NCBI GenBank assembly: GCA_011390235.1
Contig: JAABSS010000313.1
Location: 1-11,741, forward strand
DNA: 11,741 nucleotides
Source of the DNA: Desulfotignum sp.
GTDB lineage: Bacteria > Desulfobacterota > Desulfobacteria > Desulfobacterales > Desulfobacteraceae
Direction: 5' to 3'
Under the pieces are notes generated by a model that worked only from the letters and a program-made list of their open reading frames with translations, did no database searches and was not told where the DNA came from. Shown here in pieces: positions 1 to 6,929 of the stretch. Position 1 is the stretch's first letter. Each line of letters begins with the position of its first letter. A program made the translations under genes and the position numbers.

Positions 1-1204
1 GGGAGTCTGTTTCAACAGCAGCGATGCTGAGATTACCGGAATCATCATGTGCCAGCTGTTCAATGACCAGAGAATCACAGGCAACCACTTTTTCTTCATC
101 AGGGTGCAGCAGTTTTCCCTCTTTCATGTCCAGATTAGCCGTGCCGGTAAAATACAGGGGGCCGGCTGATTTCAGACTGACATCACAATCAAGCGCCATC
201 TTTTTGTGGTGCCATTGTAATTGCGGTTCTTCAGCCACAATTTGAGTTTTTTTTGCACCAAGGGTGCCGTTCATCCTGATTTGCACTTTTTATGCCGAAC
301 GCTTTTGCCCGCTGATTTTTCCGTTCCAGTCCAGGTCGGTAAAAGCAGACCCTTGTGCATTTTTCAAGCTGAGATCAACAAGTTTTACTGACCCGTCAAA
401 ATCTCCAGACAAGTGTTTTTCCTGCTCGTTTTTAAAAGAGAATCTGCCATCTGTGGAGGCTTTGCCCCTGAACTCAGACAGCTGCTGCCCCAGCAGACCA
501 CCAAACTCCTGGAGAGGAAAGTCGGTGAGCTTAAGCGTACCGGAAAGTGAAAAAGAAGGAACAATTACAAATTCAGAAAGTTCAATCTCCAACGGGGCGT
601 CATTGAGATTTCCCGAAAGGGTGATCCTGGCTCTTTTCTCATCATTGCTGCTGCTGAATCCCTCGATGCTGCCATTGTCGATAACCAGGTGCAGCATGAC
701 ATCGTTGTGCTCATAATTGACGTGAATATTGGTAAGTTCCACCTTTTGTGCCTGCAAAGCCCAGGGAGGAAAAATCTTTTCCCCGGTTTCCTGCTTTTCA
801 TCGGGAGAAAACCCATATGACCCGATGCGCAGGCCGCCATTTTCGTCCCGGTGTATATCGATCACCATATCCTGCAGAACAGCCCGGTCTATGCGGATAT
901 CTTTGTCAAAAAGAGAAAGCATGCTGATATTGAACTGAAAGATATCATTGGAATACACCGTATCATCAGCTCTTTTTATATCAACACCATTAAGGGTAAG
1001 TCTGCCGGTAAACGGATTCAGCCGCATCTTTTCCATGGTTACCGTGTCAGCGCCATTATCATGCAGCCATTGTTTGAGCAGATATTTGGATGTTACCTGC
1101 AGAGCAATGAATAAAAGCACCACAACTGCAACACCTGCCAAACCATAACGGACTGCCCGATGTCTGAAAATACGGGAAAAAAAAGACTGCTCTGGCATAT
1201 TCAT
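1..1204 (-). pseudogene. DUF748 (AsmA-like) envelope protein, N-terminal part, interrupted by an in-frame TAA; runs off the window
   Basis: The product begins with a short cytoplasmic leader and one hydrophobic anchor (about residues 18-38), followed by the beta-rich repeat typical of DUF748/AsmA-like proteins ('LNPFTGRLTLNGV', then blocks on ligand-free beta strands). Family members are large inner-membrane-anchored periplasmic proteins linked to lipid or outer-membrane homeostasis. The frame meets TAA at 290-292, yet the same frame stays open for 96 more codons to position 1, with family-like sequence ('KSAGPLYFTGTANLDMKEG'). The simplest reading is one gene with a nonsense mutation or a base-call error. 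The frame could open at a TTG at 1213, but ATG at 1204 (or 1198) is more natural; a weak GGGT lies just upstream. The C-terminal part is outside the window. Family assignment is from sequence character, not a search. Confidence 0.7.
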
Positions 1205-1284
1205 ATTACCCAATATTTTTTTGTTCAGTGATTTAAGCCGGTTTTCAGCCGGGTCTACTTGTCAATCCAGTGGATGGAAAACAT

Positions 1285-1325
1285 CAGCAGGGCAGAAGTG
1301 TGAGATGCTGTAATCTGTCCTGCTG
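1285..1325 (-). terminator. Imperfect hairpin just downstream of the coiled-coil gene, possible terminator
   Basis: An 11-base inverted repeat (1285-1295 with 1315-1325, one mismatch, 19-base loop) lies 10 bases beyond the stop codon of the minus-strand gene at 1335. Reading the minus strand, the stem is followed by ATGTTTT, only a short T run. The loop is long for an intrinsic terminator, so this could equally be a 3'-end stabilising structure. Confidence 0.3.
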
Positions 1326-1334
1326 CCGGATGAA

Positions 1335-1724
1335 TCACCGGAATTTGCCCACCGCTTTTTTAACGCCGTCTGCCAGTTCCTTCCAGGCATTCATGCTGCT
1401 GTCACGCAGTTTCTGCCAGGCCCCGCTTCCTGACTCGCGGACATCATTTAATCTGGATCTGGCATCCGCCTGCAGGTCCTTGAGTTTTTCTATTTCCCTG
1501 TCAAACTCCGCTCTTGCTTCTTTGCTCACGTTTTTGCTTTTTTCCTTCATTTCATCGGTCATGACTTTGAGCTTTGCCAGCCGCTCTTCCATTGCCTGGA
1601 TATATTTTTTCTTGTCCTCTTCCGGTTTGATGGTTTCAACTGCAGAATACTCTACTTCCAGCTTGTCCATCATGCTCTGACGAAACTTTTTTCCTTCATT
1701 TACACGGTCTTTTTCTTCTGACAT
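1335..1724 (-). CDS. Small charged coiled-coil protein, sll1863-like stress-response family (tentative)
   Basis: This 129-residue protein is soluble, very rich in Lys, Glu, Asp and Ala, and predicted by eye to be almost entirely helical. Heptad-like spacing runs from about residue 35 to 95, and the tail reads 'AWQKLRDSSMNAWKELADGVKKAVGKF'-like, an amphipathic helix with spaced Trp. This matches the general pattern of sll1863-type stress proteins, in which a coiled coil is followed by an 'AW.EL..G...A' helix. Start: ATG at 1724 has a strong Shine-Dalgarno (AAGGAGA, 1732-1738) seven bases upstream. It stands alone, 120 bases before the DUF748 gene on the same strand and divergent from the gene at 2028. 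No catalytic motif is visible. Function is inferred from family only; a generic coiled-coil protein is the alternative. Confidence 0.7.
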   Translation of the reverse strand: MSEEKDRVNEGKKFRQSMMDKLEVEYSAVETIKPEEDKKKYIQAMEERLAKLKVMTDEMKEKSKNVSKEARAEFDREIEKLKDLQADARSRLNDVRESGSGAWQKLRDSSMNAWKELADGVKKAVGKFR

Positions 1725-2027
1725 CGGTATTTCTCCTTATATTGCCTGAATGATTTTCAGATATCACTCAATTTCTGCCAAAACGCAATTTCTGCATTTT
1801 ATTGGCGATTTATCTCCATTGTTGCTGAAACGCCTTTTGATGACAATACAGGTTTTTCTGCATATTGGCGGCAAAGAGTATGCACAAAAAAATGCCGGTC
1901 CCCATGCTTTGCAAATACAGGAATCTACCCATTGCGGTTACACCAGAAGCATATGTTAATATTACAAGCATATGACATTCACACCTGTTCCGGCGCAAGA
2001 CAGATCAATATACGAGGAGCCTAAGAT
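1725..2027. promoter_or_regulatory. Divergent intergenic region, probably holding promoters for both flanking genes
   Basis: These 303 bases separate two divergent genes and are AT-richer than either. Short open frames exist on both strands (for example 1750-1959 plus and 1810-1998 minus), but they have no ribosome binding site and no protein-like pattern, so I do not call genes. The visible structure lies at 1947-1974 (separate entry). I could not place a convincing -35/-10 pair. Confidence 0.5.
1947..1974. repeat. Paired AAGCATATG direct repeat around a TAATATTA palindrome; candidate operator
   Basis: AAGCATATG occurs at 1947-1955 and again at 1966-1974, a 19-base period of nearly two helical turns. 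Each copy contains the palindrome CATATG, and the 8-base palindrome TAATATTA (1957-1964) lies between them. The block ends 53 bases before the ATG at 2028, a usual distance for a regulator site over a promoter. No known regulator is recognised. Confidence 0.35.
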
Positions 2028-3179
2028 ATGGATGCAGTCACCAGGGTTTCAAAAATAATGGCTGACTTTAAAGAAAATACCGGGCTGCCCACACAAAAAA
2101 AACCGCCCCGGCGATACCTGTGGACAGATGCCTTTGCCGTGTGCAATTTCCTTGCCCTTTACTGGCAGACCCGTGATAAGGTGTGGCTGACATCGGCAAA
2201 GGAACTTGTGGATCAGGTGCATTTTGTGCTGGGCAGGCACAGGGAAGATGATCCCAGGACCGGCTGGATCAGCGGTCTGGATGAAAAAGAAGGAAAACAG
2301 CATCCCACCCGCGGAGGCCTGCGTATCGGCAAGCCTTTGAATGAACGCAGACCGGACGAGCCTTTTGACCAGAATCTGGAATGGGACAGAGACGGGCAGT
2401 ATTACCACTATCTGACCAAATGGATGCACGCCCTCAACCAGGTGGCCCGGGTGACCAGAGATCCGGTCTACAGCCGGTGGGCTTTAGAGCTTGCCCAATC
2501 CGCCCATGCAGGATTTGTCCATGCCTCTTCATCCGGAACTCTGCGGATGTACTGGAAAATGCGCATTGATCTGTCATCTCCTCTGGTTCCTTCCATGGGA
2601 CAGCATGACCCCCTGGACGGCCTTATCACCTACAGCCGGCTCCAGGCAACTGCGTCTCAACTATTTTCTCAGCCAGGGACATCCCTGAAATCTGAAATCG
2701 CCCACATGGCATCTTTGTGTCAAAAAATGTCGTGGGAAACATCAGATCCCTTGGGCGTCGGCGGGTTGCTGTGTGATGCCCTTACCACTGCACAGCTGCA
2801 TCTGCAAGGGATTGCCGATCCCCTTCCTTCTTTGCACGTGCTTCTCAAAGATGGTTTGTCAGGAATGGATGCCTGCATCAACAGCCCGTCATTCAAGGCC
2901 CCGCCCGAGTTTCGCCTGGCATTCCGGGAACTGGGCATGACCATTGGCCTGCACGCGGTACAGAAACTGGCGGTGCTGGTGAAAGACCATCCTGACGTGT
3001 TTAAGGAAGCTGTGGGAAAAATGCAGGTGTTTGAAGAATATTACGGGTGGTGTGATATCATCGAAGGCTTCTGGCTGGCACCTGAAAACCAGCAGGTGCG
3101 CACCTGGACCGATCACCGGGACATCAACCAGGTAATGCTGGCTGCAAGCCTGCTGCCTGACGGGTACCTCAATTTGTGA
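2028..3179 (+). CDS. Uncharacterised (alpha/alpha)-toroid protein, six-hairpin glycosidase-like
   Basis: This 383-residue protein has no signal peptide or membrane segment. It shows repeated helical hairpins with aromatic, acidic inner-loop segments: 'YLWTDAFAVCNFLALYW' near residues 30-46, 'LEWDRDGQYYHYLTKWMHAL' near 117-136, and a late 'YYGWCDIIEGFWLAP' block near 340-354. This layout is that of six-hairpin glycosidase and epimerase-like (alpha/alpha) barrels. Conserved Asp, Trp, Tyr and His residues suggest a sugar-binding pocket, but I cannot name a substrate or family. The start is supported by GAGGAG at 2014-2019, eight bases before ATG. The DUF2267 gene follows on the same strand after 89 bases, so the two may be co-transcribed. 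A non-enzymatic role is possible. Confidence 0.75.
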   Translation: MDAVTRVSKIMADFKENTGLPTQKKPPRRYLWTDAFAVCNFLALYWQTRDKVWLTSAKELVDQVHFVLGRHREDDPRTGWISGLDEKEGKQHPTRGGLRIGKPLNERRPDEPFDQNLEWDRDGQYYHYLTKWMHALNQVARVTRDPVYSRWALELAQSAHAGFVHASSSGTLRMYWKMRIDLSSPLVPSMGQHDPLDGLITYSRLQATASQLFSQPGTSLKSEIAHMASLCQKMSWETSDPLGVGGLLCDALTTAQLHLQGIADPLPSLHVLLKDGLSGMDACINSPSFKAPPEFRLAFRELGMTIGLHAVQKLAVLVKDHPDVFKEAVGKMQVFEEYYGWCDIIEGFWLAPENQQVRTWTDHRDINQVMLAASLLPDGYLNL

Positions 3180-3195
3180 AAAAAGAATAAAAAAA

Positions 3196-3245
3196 CCTGG
3201 TCAACAAGGCAACCCTGCTTGCGGCCAGAAAAGGCAAACACCAGG
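3196..3245 (+). other. Possible leader stem-loop between the toroid gene and the DUF2267 gene
   Basis: CCTGGT (3196-3201) and ACCAGG (3240-3245) are perfect inverted repeats. Between them a smaller stem can form (GCAA 3209-3212 with TTGC 3219-3222). The outer stem ends nine bases before the AAGGAGG ribosome binding site of the next gene. No T run follows, so it is not an intrinsic terminator. It could shape mRNA stability or translation, or be chance. Confidence 0.25.
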
Positions 3246-3268
3246 AGAAGAAAAAGGAGGAAATTATT

Positions 3269-3706
3269 ATGACTGTTAATTTTGATCACTATGCACAAAA
3301 AGCAAACCAGTTTGTCAAACACCTTGCACAGGAAGTGGGACATCCAGATGAGGCAGGCAGAACCAGCATACTGCTGCGTGCTGTGCTGCACACCATACGC
3401 GATAGAATAACCATCAGCGAATCCTTTGATTTCATAGCCCAGCTGCCGGTTTTTGTAAAAGCCCTTTATGCAGACGGCTGGAAGTACAGGGAAAAACCTT
3501 TACGGCTGGACAAGGAAGACTTTTTAAAACAGGTGGAAAAACACCAAGCCCAATACGGGGAAAGCGAGTTCAGCTGGGAAAAATCAACCGAGGAACTGGT
3601 GAAAATAGTTATCAGAGAATTAAGAAGTTTTGTCTCCCAGGGAGAATTTGAAGATGTTACAGCCCAGTTGCCGGAAGATCTGAAAAAAATGTTTCAGGCG
3701 GCATAA
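3269..3706 (+). CDS. DUF2267 domain-containing protein
   Basis: The 145-residue product spans a complete DUF2267 domain. Its N-terminal helix starts 'FDHYAQKANQFVKHLAQEVG'; the conserved 'LRAVLHTIRDRITISESFDFIAQLP' core (about residues 35-60) and 'VKALYADGWK' follow, and the protein ends with 'VTAQLPEDLKKMF', the usual C-terminal signature 'LP.DL...F'. Members are small cytoplasmic helical proteins of unknown biochemical function, often found near PRC-barrel and other stress-associated genes. The start is well supported by AAGGAGG at 3254-3260, eight bases before ATG. The stop codon lies exactly where an antisense relic of an unrelated gene begins, so the downstream flank has been rearranged, but the domain looks intact. 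Confidence 0.9.
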   Translation: MTVNFDHYAQKANQFVKHLAQEVGHPDEAGRTSILLRAVLHTIRDRITISESFDFIAQLPVFVKALYADGWKYREKPLRLDKEDFLKQVEKHQAQYGESEFSWEKSTEELVKIVIRELRSFVSQGEFEDVTAQLPEDLKKMFQAA

Positions 3707-4070
3707 CCAGGGTGGGCATTTCACCGGTTTTGGTGTTCACCTCAAGCTCGCAGAACTGGGCAGCAAATGGATTCACACTCCTGTTTGCGGGATTGGAGCC
3801 CCGGTAACCCACGCCCACAAACCAGACACAGGAGCCCATTCCCACACCCCGCTTGATATGGGTGCCGGTTTGATTGTGGGCCTTTGCCTGTTTTACCGCC
3901 TTTTCCCACCCGAACTGTTCAGCGCCCTTTTCAATGCATTCTTTAAGGCCGGATGTGGTATAGGGCCAGTTGCGGCCCTGGCTAATGCCGGGAATATTTT
4001 TCAGCCGCAGAGCCACCGAATCCATGCCGATTTTTTCAGCAAGGTCATCCATGATCTGCTCCATACACAA
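3707..4070 (-). pseudogene. Relic of a xanthine dehydrogenase/aldehyde oxidoreductase molybdopterin-binding subunit
   Basis: About 120 codons on the minus strand match the interior of molybdenum hydroxylase large subunits: 'MEQIMDDLAEKIGMD..ALRLKN' (about 4064-4000), then 'GLKECIEKGAEQFGW', 'KRGVGMGS' and 'FCELEVNTKTGE' down to about 3725. Full-length proteins are about 700-800 residues, so most of both ends is missing. Upstream of about 4065 the frame loses resemblance and soon meets a stop (TGA near 4116). At the other end, similarity fades at the DUF2267 stop codon and the frame merely continues antisense into that gene. There is no ribosome binding site, FeS partner or medium subunit. The fragment is clean within itself, so the deletion may be fairly recent. 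Confidence 0.75.
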
Positions 4071-4318
4071 CCCTTTTGTGATGTTAATACAAGAATTCCT
4101 GTATTTGCGATATATTCAGACAGTATTTGGCCATGACAGCATTTTATGCTGCACTTTAGCACCTGCATATACTTTAACATTATTATACACGATTTCCCCA
4201 TTGCGATTTGTTTACTCACATTTTACACTGATCTTATATCTAATTGAAATAGATAGCGATTTTCATTCATATTCAAAATACGAAAGTATCGAGAAGAAAA
4301 AGAACAGGAAGGAATGAC
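4071..4318. promoter_or_regulatory. AT-rich non-coding stretch upstream of the nitrilase-family gene
   Basis: Composition changes abruptly at about 4071 from the GC-balanced relic to AT-rich sequence. No credible gene is present on either strand. A 5-base inverted repeat (CACAA 4066-4070, TTGTG 4076-4080) sits at the junction. The stretch presumably supplies the promoter for the gene at 4319; the run TTTACT...TTATAT around 4211-4239 is a possible but weak core promoter. Confidence 0.4.
4237..4255. repeat. TATCTA/TAGATA inverted repeat, candidate operator of the nitrilase-family gene
   Basis: TATCTA (4237-4242) and TAGATA (4250-4255) form a perfect inverted repeat with a 7-base centre. It lies 63 bases upstream of the ATG at 4319, overlapping the possible -10 region. 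In AT-rich DNA such a repeat can occur by chance. Confidence 0.2.
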
Positions 4319-5266
4319 ATGAGTGTTTTACGAACGGCAATCGCTCAGATGAAACCGGTTCTCGGGGACATGGATGAAAATCTCCGTATTCATCTACAGT
4401 ACATAAAAGAGGCAAAATCCAAAGGGGTGCGGCTTCTTCTCTTTCCTGAGCTTTCCCTGACCGGTTATAAACTCGGAGGGGAAACAATAAACCTGGCCAT
4501 CAGCAATGATGCCCCGAAAATACAAGAACTTGCCCGGCATACGGAAAAAATACACGTCGTTATCGGCTGCGTGGAAGAAGGGACGGCTGCTCAATTTTAT
4601 AATTCTTCCATTGTTATAGCGGACGGTGAAATCGAATATGTGCACCGTAAACTGAACCTCGCTACCTACGGCCGCCTGGAAGAGGGAAAGTATTTCGGAA
4701 CCGGACGTTATGTCGAGACCTTTCATATCGATTCGCAATGGAAAGGGAGTGTGCTCATCTGTGCCGATCTATGGAACCCCGCGCTGGTAAACCTCGTCTC
4801 GCTACTCGGTGCGACCATCCTCCTCTCTCCCACTAATTCCGCGGAGGATTCCGTGAGCAGCGAATTTTCCAATTCCGGGGGGTGGGAGCTGGTCACCCGA
4901 TATTGTGCGATGATTTATGGAATGCCGATTCTTATGGCGAACAGGGTAGGCACAGAAGGGGGTATGCATTATTGGGGCGGGTCCCGTATCATCGATCCTT
5001 TCGGAAATACCCTTGCCCTCGCGAATGGCGATTCTGAACAGCTGCTTATCGCGGATATTGACTATGCCCAGGTCAGACTGGCACGATTCCATCTGCCGAC
5101 AGTACGTGACTCTAACCTTGAATTAGTCCGAAGGGAAATCAACCGTATAGCAGATTACAGCCGTATCCCGCCGGGCAGAAAGACGACGAAAGCTCCCTTT
5201 AATTCAAAAAATACCAGGGCGGGTGCCGATAAAGAGATGGGTGAAAAATCCGAACTGGGCCGATAG
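4319..5266 (+). CDS. Carbon-nitrogen hydrolase (nitrilase superfamily amidase)
   Basis: The 315-residue protein has the nitrilase-fold catalytic triad in order: Glu44 in 'LLLFPELSLTGY', Lys111 in 'VHRKLNLATYGRLEEGKYF', and the nucleophile Cys148 in 'VLICADLWNP'. A second structural Glu (E121/E122) follows the lysine. The domain ends near residue 265 and is followed by a charged, probably disordered tail of about 45 residues. Members hydrolyse amides, carbamoyl compounds or nitriles through a cysteine acyl-enzyme. The 'RKLNL..YG.LEEG.YF' block resembles the glutaminase domain of NAD synthetases and related amidases, but the substrate cannot be named. Start: AAGGA at 4309-4313, five bases before ATG. 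Codon choice (frequent TCG, CGA, GCG and CTC, fewer CTG) differs from flanking genes, and debris lies on its left, suggesting lateral acquisition. Confidence 0.88.
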   Translation: MSVLRTAIAQMKPVLGDMDENLRIHLQYIKEAKSKGVRLLLFPELSLTGYKLGGETINLAISNDAPKIQELARHTEKIHVVIGCVEEGTAAQFYNSSIVIADGEIEYVHRKLNLATYGRLEEGKYFGTGRYVETFHIDSQWKGSVLICADLWNPALVNLVSLLGATILLSPTNSAEDSVSSEFSNSGGWELVTRYCAMIYGMPILMANRVGTEGGMHYWGGSRIIDPFGNTLALANGDSEQLLIADIDYAQVRLARFHLPTVRDSNLELVRREINRIADYSRIPPGRKTTKAPFNSKNTRAGADKEMGEKSELGR

Positions 5267-5479
5267 ATTGATATTTACCAGACTTTTTTACACGTGCATT
5301 CCGAAGGGTATGAGCCCCGCAATCTCAAGAATTGAAAATCATGCTGAAGATATGCGCCTTCAAGCTCTTGTGAAAAACCTGAAATTAGAAATCGGCTAAT
5401 CAAAGTTTAAAGAGAATTTTTTTAATGTTTCTGTGGAATTCTGGAGTCTGTGACGTTCAGCCGCGTTTTATCTCATAGT
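5267..5479. other. Non-coding gap between convergent genes, with a 29-codon open frame of doubtful status
   Basis: The gap separates the nitrilase-family gene from the convergent Fpg/Nei gene. An ATG at 5310 opens 29 codons ending with TAA at 5397-5399, with GAAGG just upstream, but the sequence is not recognised and could be a C-terminal scrap of something deleted. No clear terminator hairpin was found for either flanking gene; AT-rich runs occur at 5409-5425. Confidence 0.35.
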
Positions 5480-6244
5480 TCACTTCTGGTGCCGGGTGCA
5501 GAAATAAGAAGAACGGCCGCTGATTTTTTCTTTGCTTATACGGCCATCACATATGCCGCACGGTTGCCCCTGCTCTCTTCTTTTGGTGAGGTATCTGGAG
5601 GGAAATTCGTCCGGATCGGCCTTATGCCTTATACAGACCTCAAATATCCTTTGCATGCTGGTAAAAAGGATGTCAATCTCTTGTTCTGTCACTTCTTTTT
5701 TTTCCGGATGGATGCCGGACTGGTACAATATCTCATCTGAATAGATATTGCCGATACCGGCCAGTTTTTTCTGGTTCATGAGCCGGGATTTGATACTGCC
5801 CCCTTTTTCAACGGCTTTTTGAAAAAGGGCTTTATCGATTTCGTATGCATCAGGACCCAGCTTGTTTTTTTCTATGAATTTTTCCCGGTCCTCAATGAGC
5901 AGCACCTTACCCAGCTTTCTGACACAGATAAAGGCAACCCGGGTGCCGTCATCAAAATCAAGGATCAAAGGCGCGTGTTCGATATCCTCCGGATCTTCCA
6001 TATACCGGACACTGCCGGTCATGCCGAAATGCAGCACCAGTTCCCTGGTGTCTGTGACAAGAAACAGGTATTTTCCATGCCTGCCGGTCTGTATGAATAC
6101 CCGGCCTTCCAGATGTTTTCTCAAGGTGGCAGGGCTTGATTTCATCACCCTGTTGTTTCTGGCTGTTACACGGGCAATTTTTCGATCCAGTATATGCTGA
6201 TGGCAGTAATTTCTGAAAACCGCCACATCAGGCAGTTCAGGCAT
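5480..6244 (-). CDS. Fpg/Nei-family DNA glycosylase/AP lyase
   Basis: The 254-residue enzyme is complete. It begins 'MPELPDV', giving the catalytic N-terminal Pro2 and Glu3. Lys58 lies in 'GRHGKYL', the intercalating Met75 in 'HFGMTG', and Asn166 in the helix-two-turns-helix motif 'LAGIGNIYSDE'. A zinc finger closes the protein: Cys229-X2-Cys232-X16-Cys249-X2-His252, with the DNA-contacting Arg in 'SGRSSYF'. The family excises oxidised bases (8-oxoguanine, FapyG or oxidised pyrimidines) and nicks the abasic site; Fpg versus Nei specificity cannot be told from sequence alone. The usual fourth zinc Cys is His here, still a possible ligand. Start: AAGAGGTG at 6249-6256, about six bases before ATG. 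It is the last gene of the repair cluster, 10 bases after the methyltransferase stop. Confidence 0.92.
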   Translation of the reverse strand: MPELPDVAVFRNYCHQHILDRKIARVTARNNRVMKSSPATLRKHLEGRVFIQTGRHGKYLFLVTDTRELVLHFGMTGSVRYMEDPEDIEHAPLILDFDDGTRVAFICVRKLGKVLLIEDREKFIEKNKLGPDAYEIDKALFQKAVEKGGSIKSRLMNQKKLAGIGNIYSDEILYQSGIHPEKKEVTEQEIDILFTSMQRIFEVCIRHKADPDEFPSRYLTKRREQGQPCGICDGRISKEKISGRSSYFCTRHQK

Positions 6245-6254
6245 GTTTCACCTC

Positions 6255-6929
6255 TTATATGATCAAAGGGACAAACGCATATTGTTCTTGGGTAAATTGT
6301 GTTCTTATCACGCCCTGATCTTTTTTCATGATGATCATGGGCCCACTTTGATAGGGGCATACGATAATCCCTTTGTCATTCAATGATTTGTAGGCCAGAT
6401 CTTCTATTTTGCTGACCATATCAGGGCTGACACCGGCGGTGGCAATTATCCGGTCATATTTCCCATGGGGGTTCTGGAATATGTTTTCATTTTTGATCTC
6501 CAGATTGTCCAGCTTATCTTTGACAGCAATGTTTTTTTTCAGTTTTTCCAGATTTTTTCTTGCCAGTTCCACCAGTTCCGGCACTATTTCCGCGCTGATG
6601 ACTTTGCCCGGATATACCAGGTAAGCTATCAGACAGGCATTCCATCCACTGCCGAAACCTATTTCCAGCACATCATGACCAGGTGCCAGTTCTGCCAGCA
6701 TCAGGACCCTGGCCACAGTGGAAGGCTGGCTGATTGTCTGTCCATGCCCTATGGACAATGCCGTATCCACATAAGGATGGTGGTCTATAAAAAACCTGCG
6801 GTCCACGGTATCCATGGCATCCAGGATAGCGTTCACCTGCCGGGTGCCGGCTTCCTGATCCGTGACAAATCGTGTGACATAATTACTGACGCTTTTGAGC
6901 ATCCTTTTTTTTTCCGGATTTATTTCCAT
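6255..6929 (-). CDS. pcm: Protein-L-isoaspartate O-methyltransferase
   Basis: This 224-residue SAM-dependent methyltransferase repairs isoaspartyl residues in aged proteins. The PIMT-specific substrate block 'ALSIGHGQTISQPSTVARVL' (about residues 57-76) is intact. Motif I, 'VLEIGFGSGWNACLIAYL', binds SAM; the usual 'GTGSGY' is here 'GFGSGW'. The acidic 'VISAEIVPELVELARKNL' and the 'YDRIIATAGV' strand follow. The frame is open up to a TTG at 6962, but ATG at 6929 has GGGGAG at 6934-6939 just upstream and gives the usual length, so I prefer it. It then overlaps the 3' end of the uracil-DNA glycosylase gene by 47 bases, implying coupling. Codons 6-9 contain a run of nine A. The C-terminus is short but normal for the family. 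Confidence 0.9.
   Translation of the reverse strand: MEINPEKKRMLKSVSNYVTRFVTDQEAGTRQVNAILDAMDTVDRRFFIDHHPYVDTALSIGHGQTISQPSTVARVLMLAELAPGHDVLEIGFGSGWNACLIAYLVYPGKVISAEIVPELVELARKNLEKLKKNIAVKDKLDNLEIKNENIFQNPHGKYDRIIATAGVSPDMVSKIEDLAYKSLNDKGIIVCPYQSGPMIIMKKDQGVIRTQFTQEQYAFVPLII

Noticed and set aside
1750..1998. Short open frames on both strands in the divergent gap
   Set aside because: No ribosome binding site, no protein-like composition, and they overlap each other; better explained as intergenic DNA.
5310..5399. 29-codon plus-strand frame after the nitrilase-family gene as a real small protein
   Set aside because: Only a weak GAAGG upstream and no recognisable sequence; kept as a remark in the gap entry.
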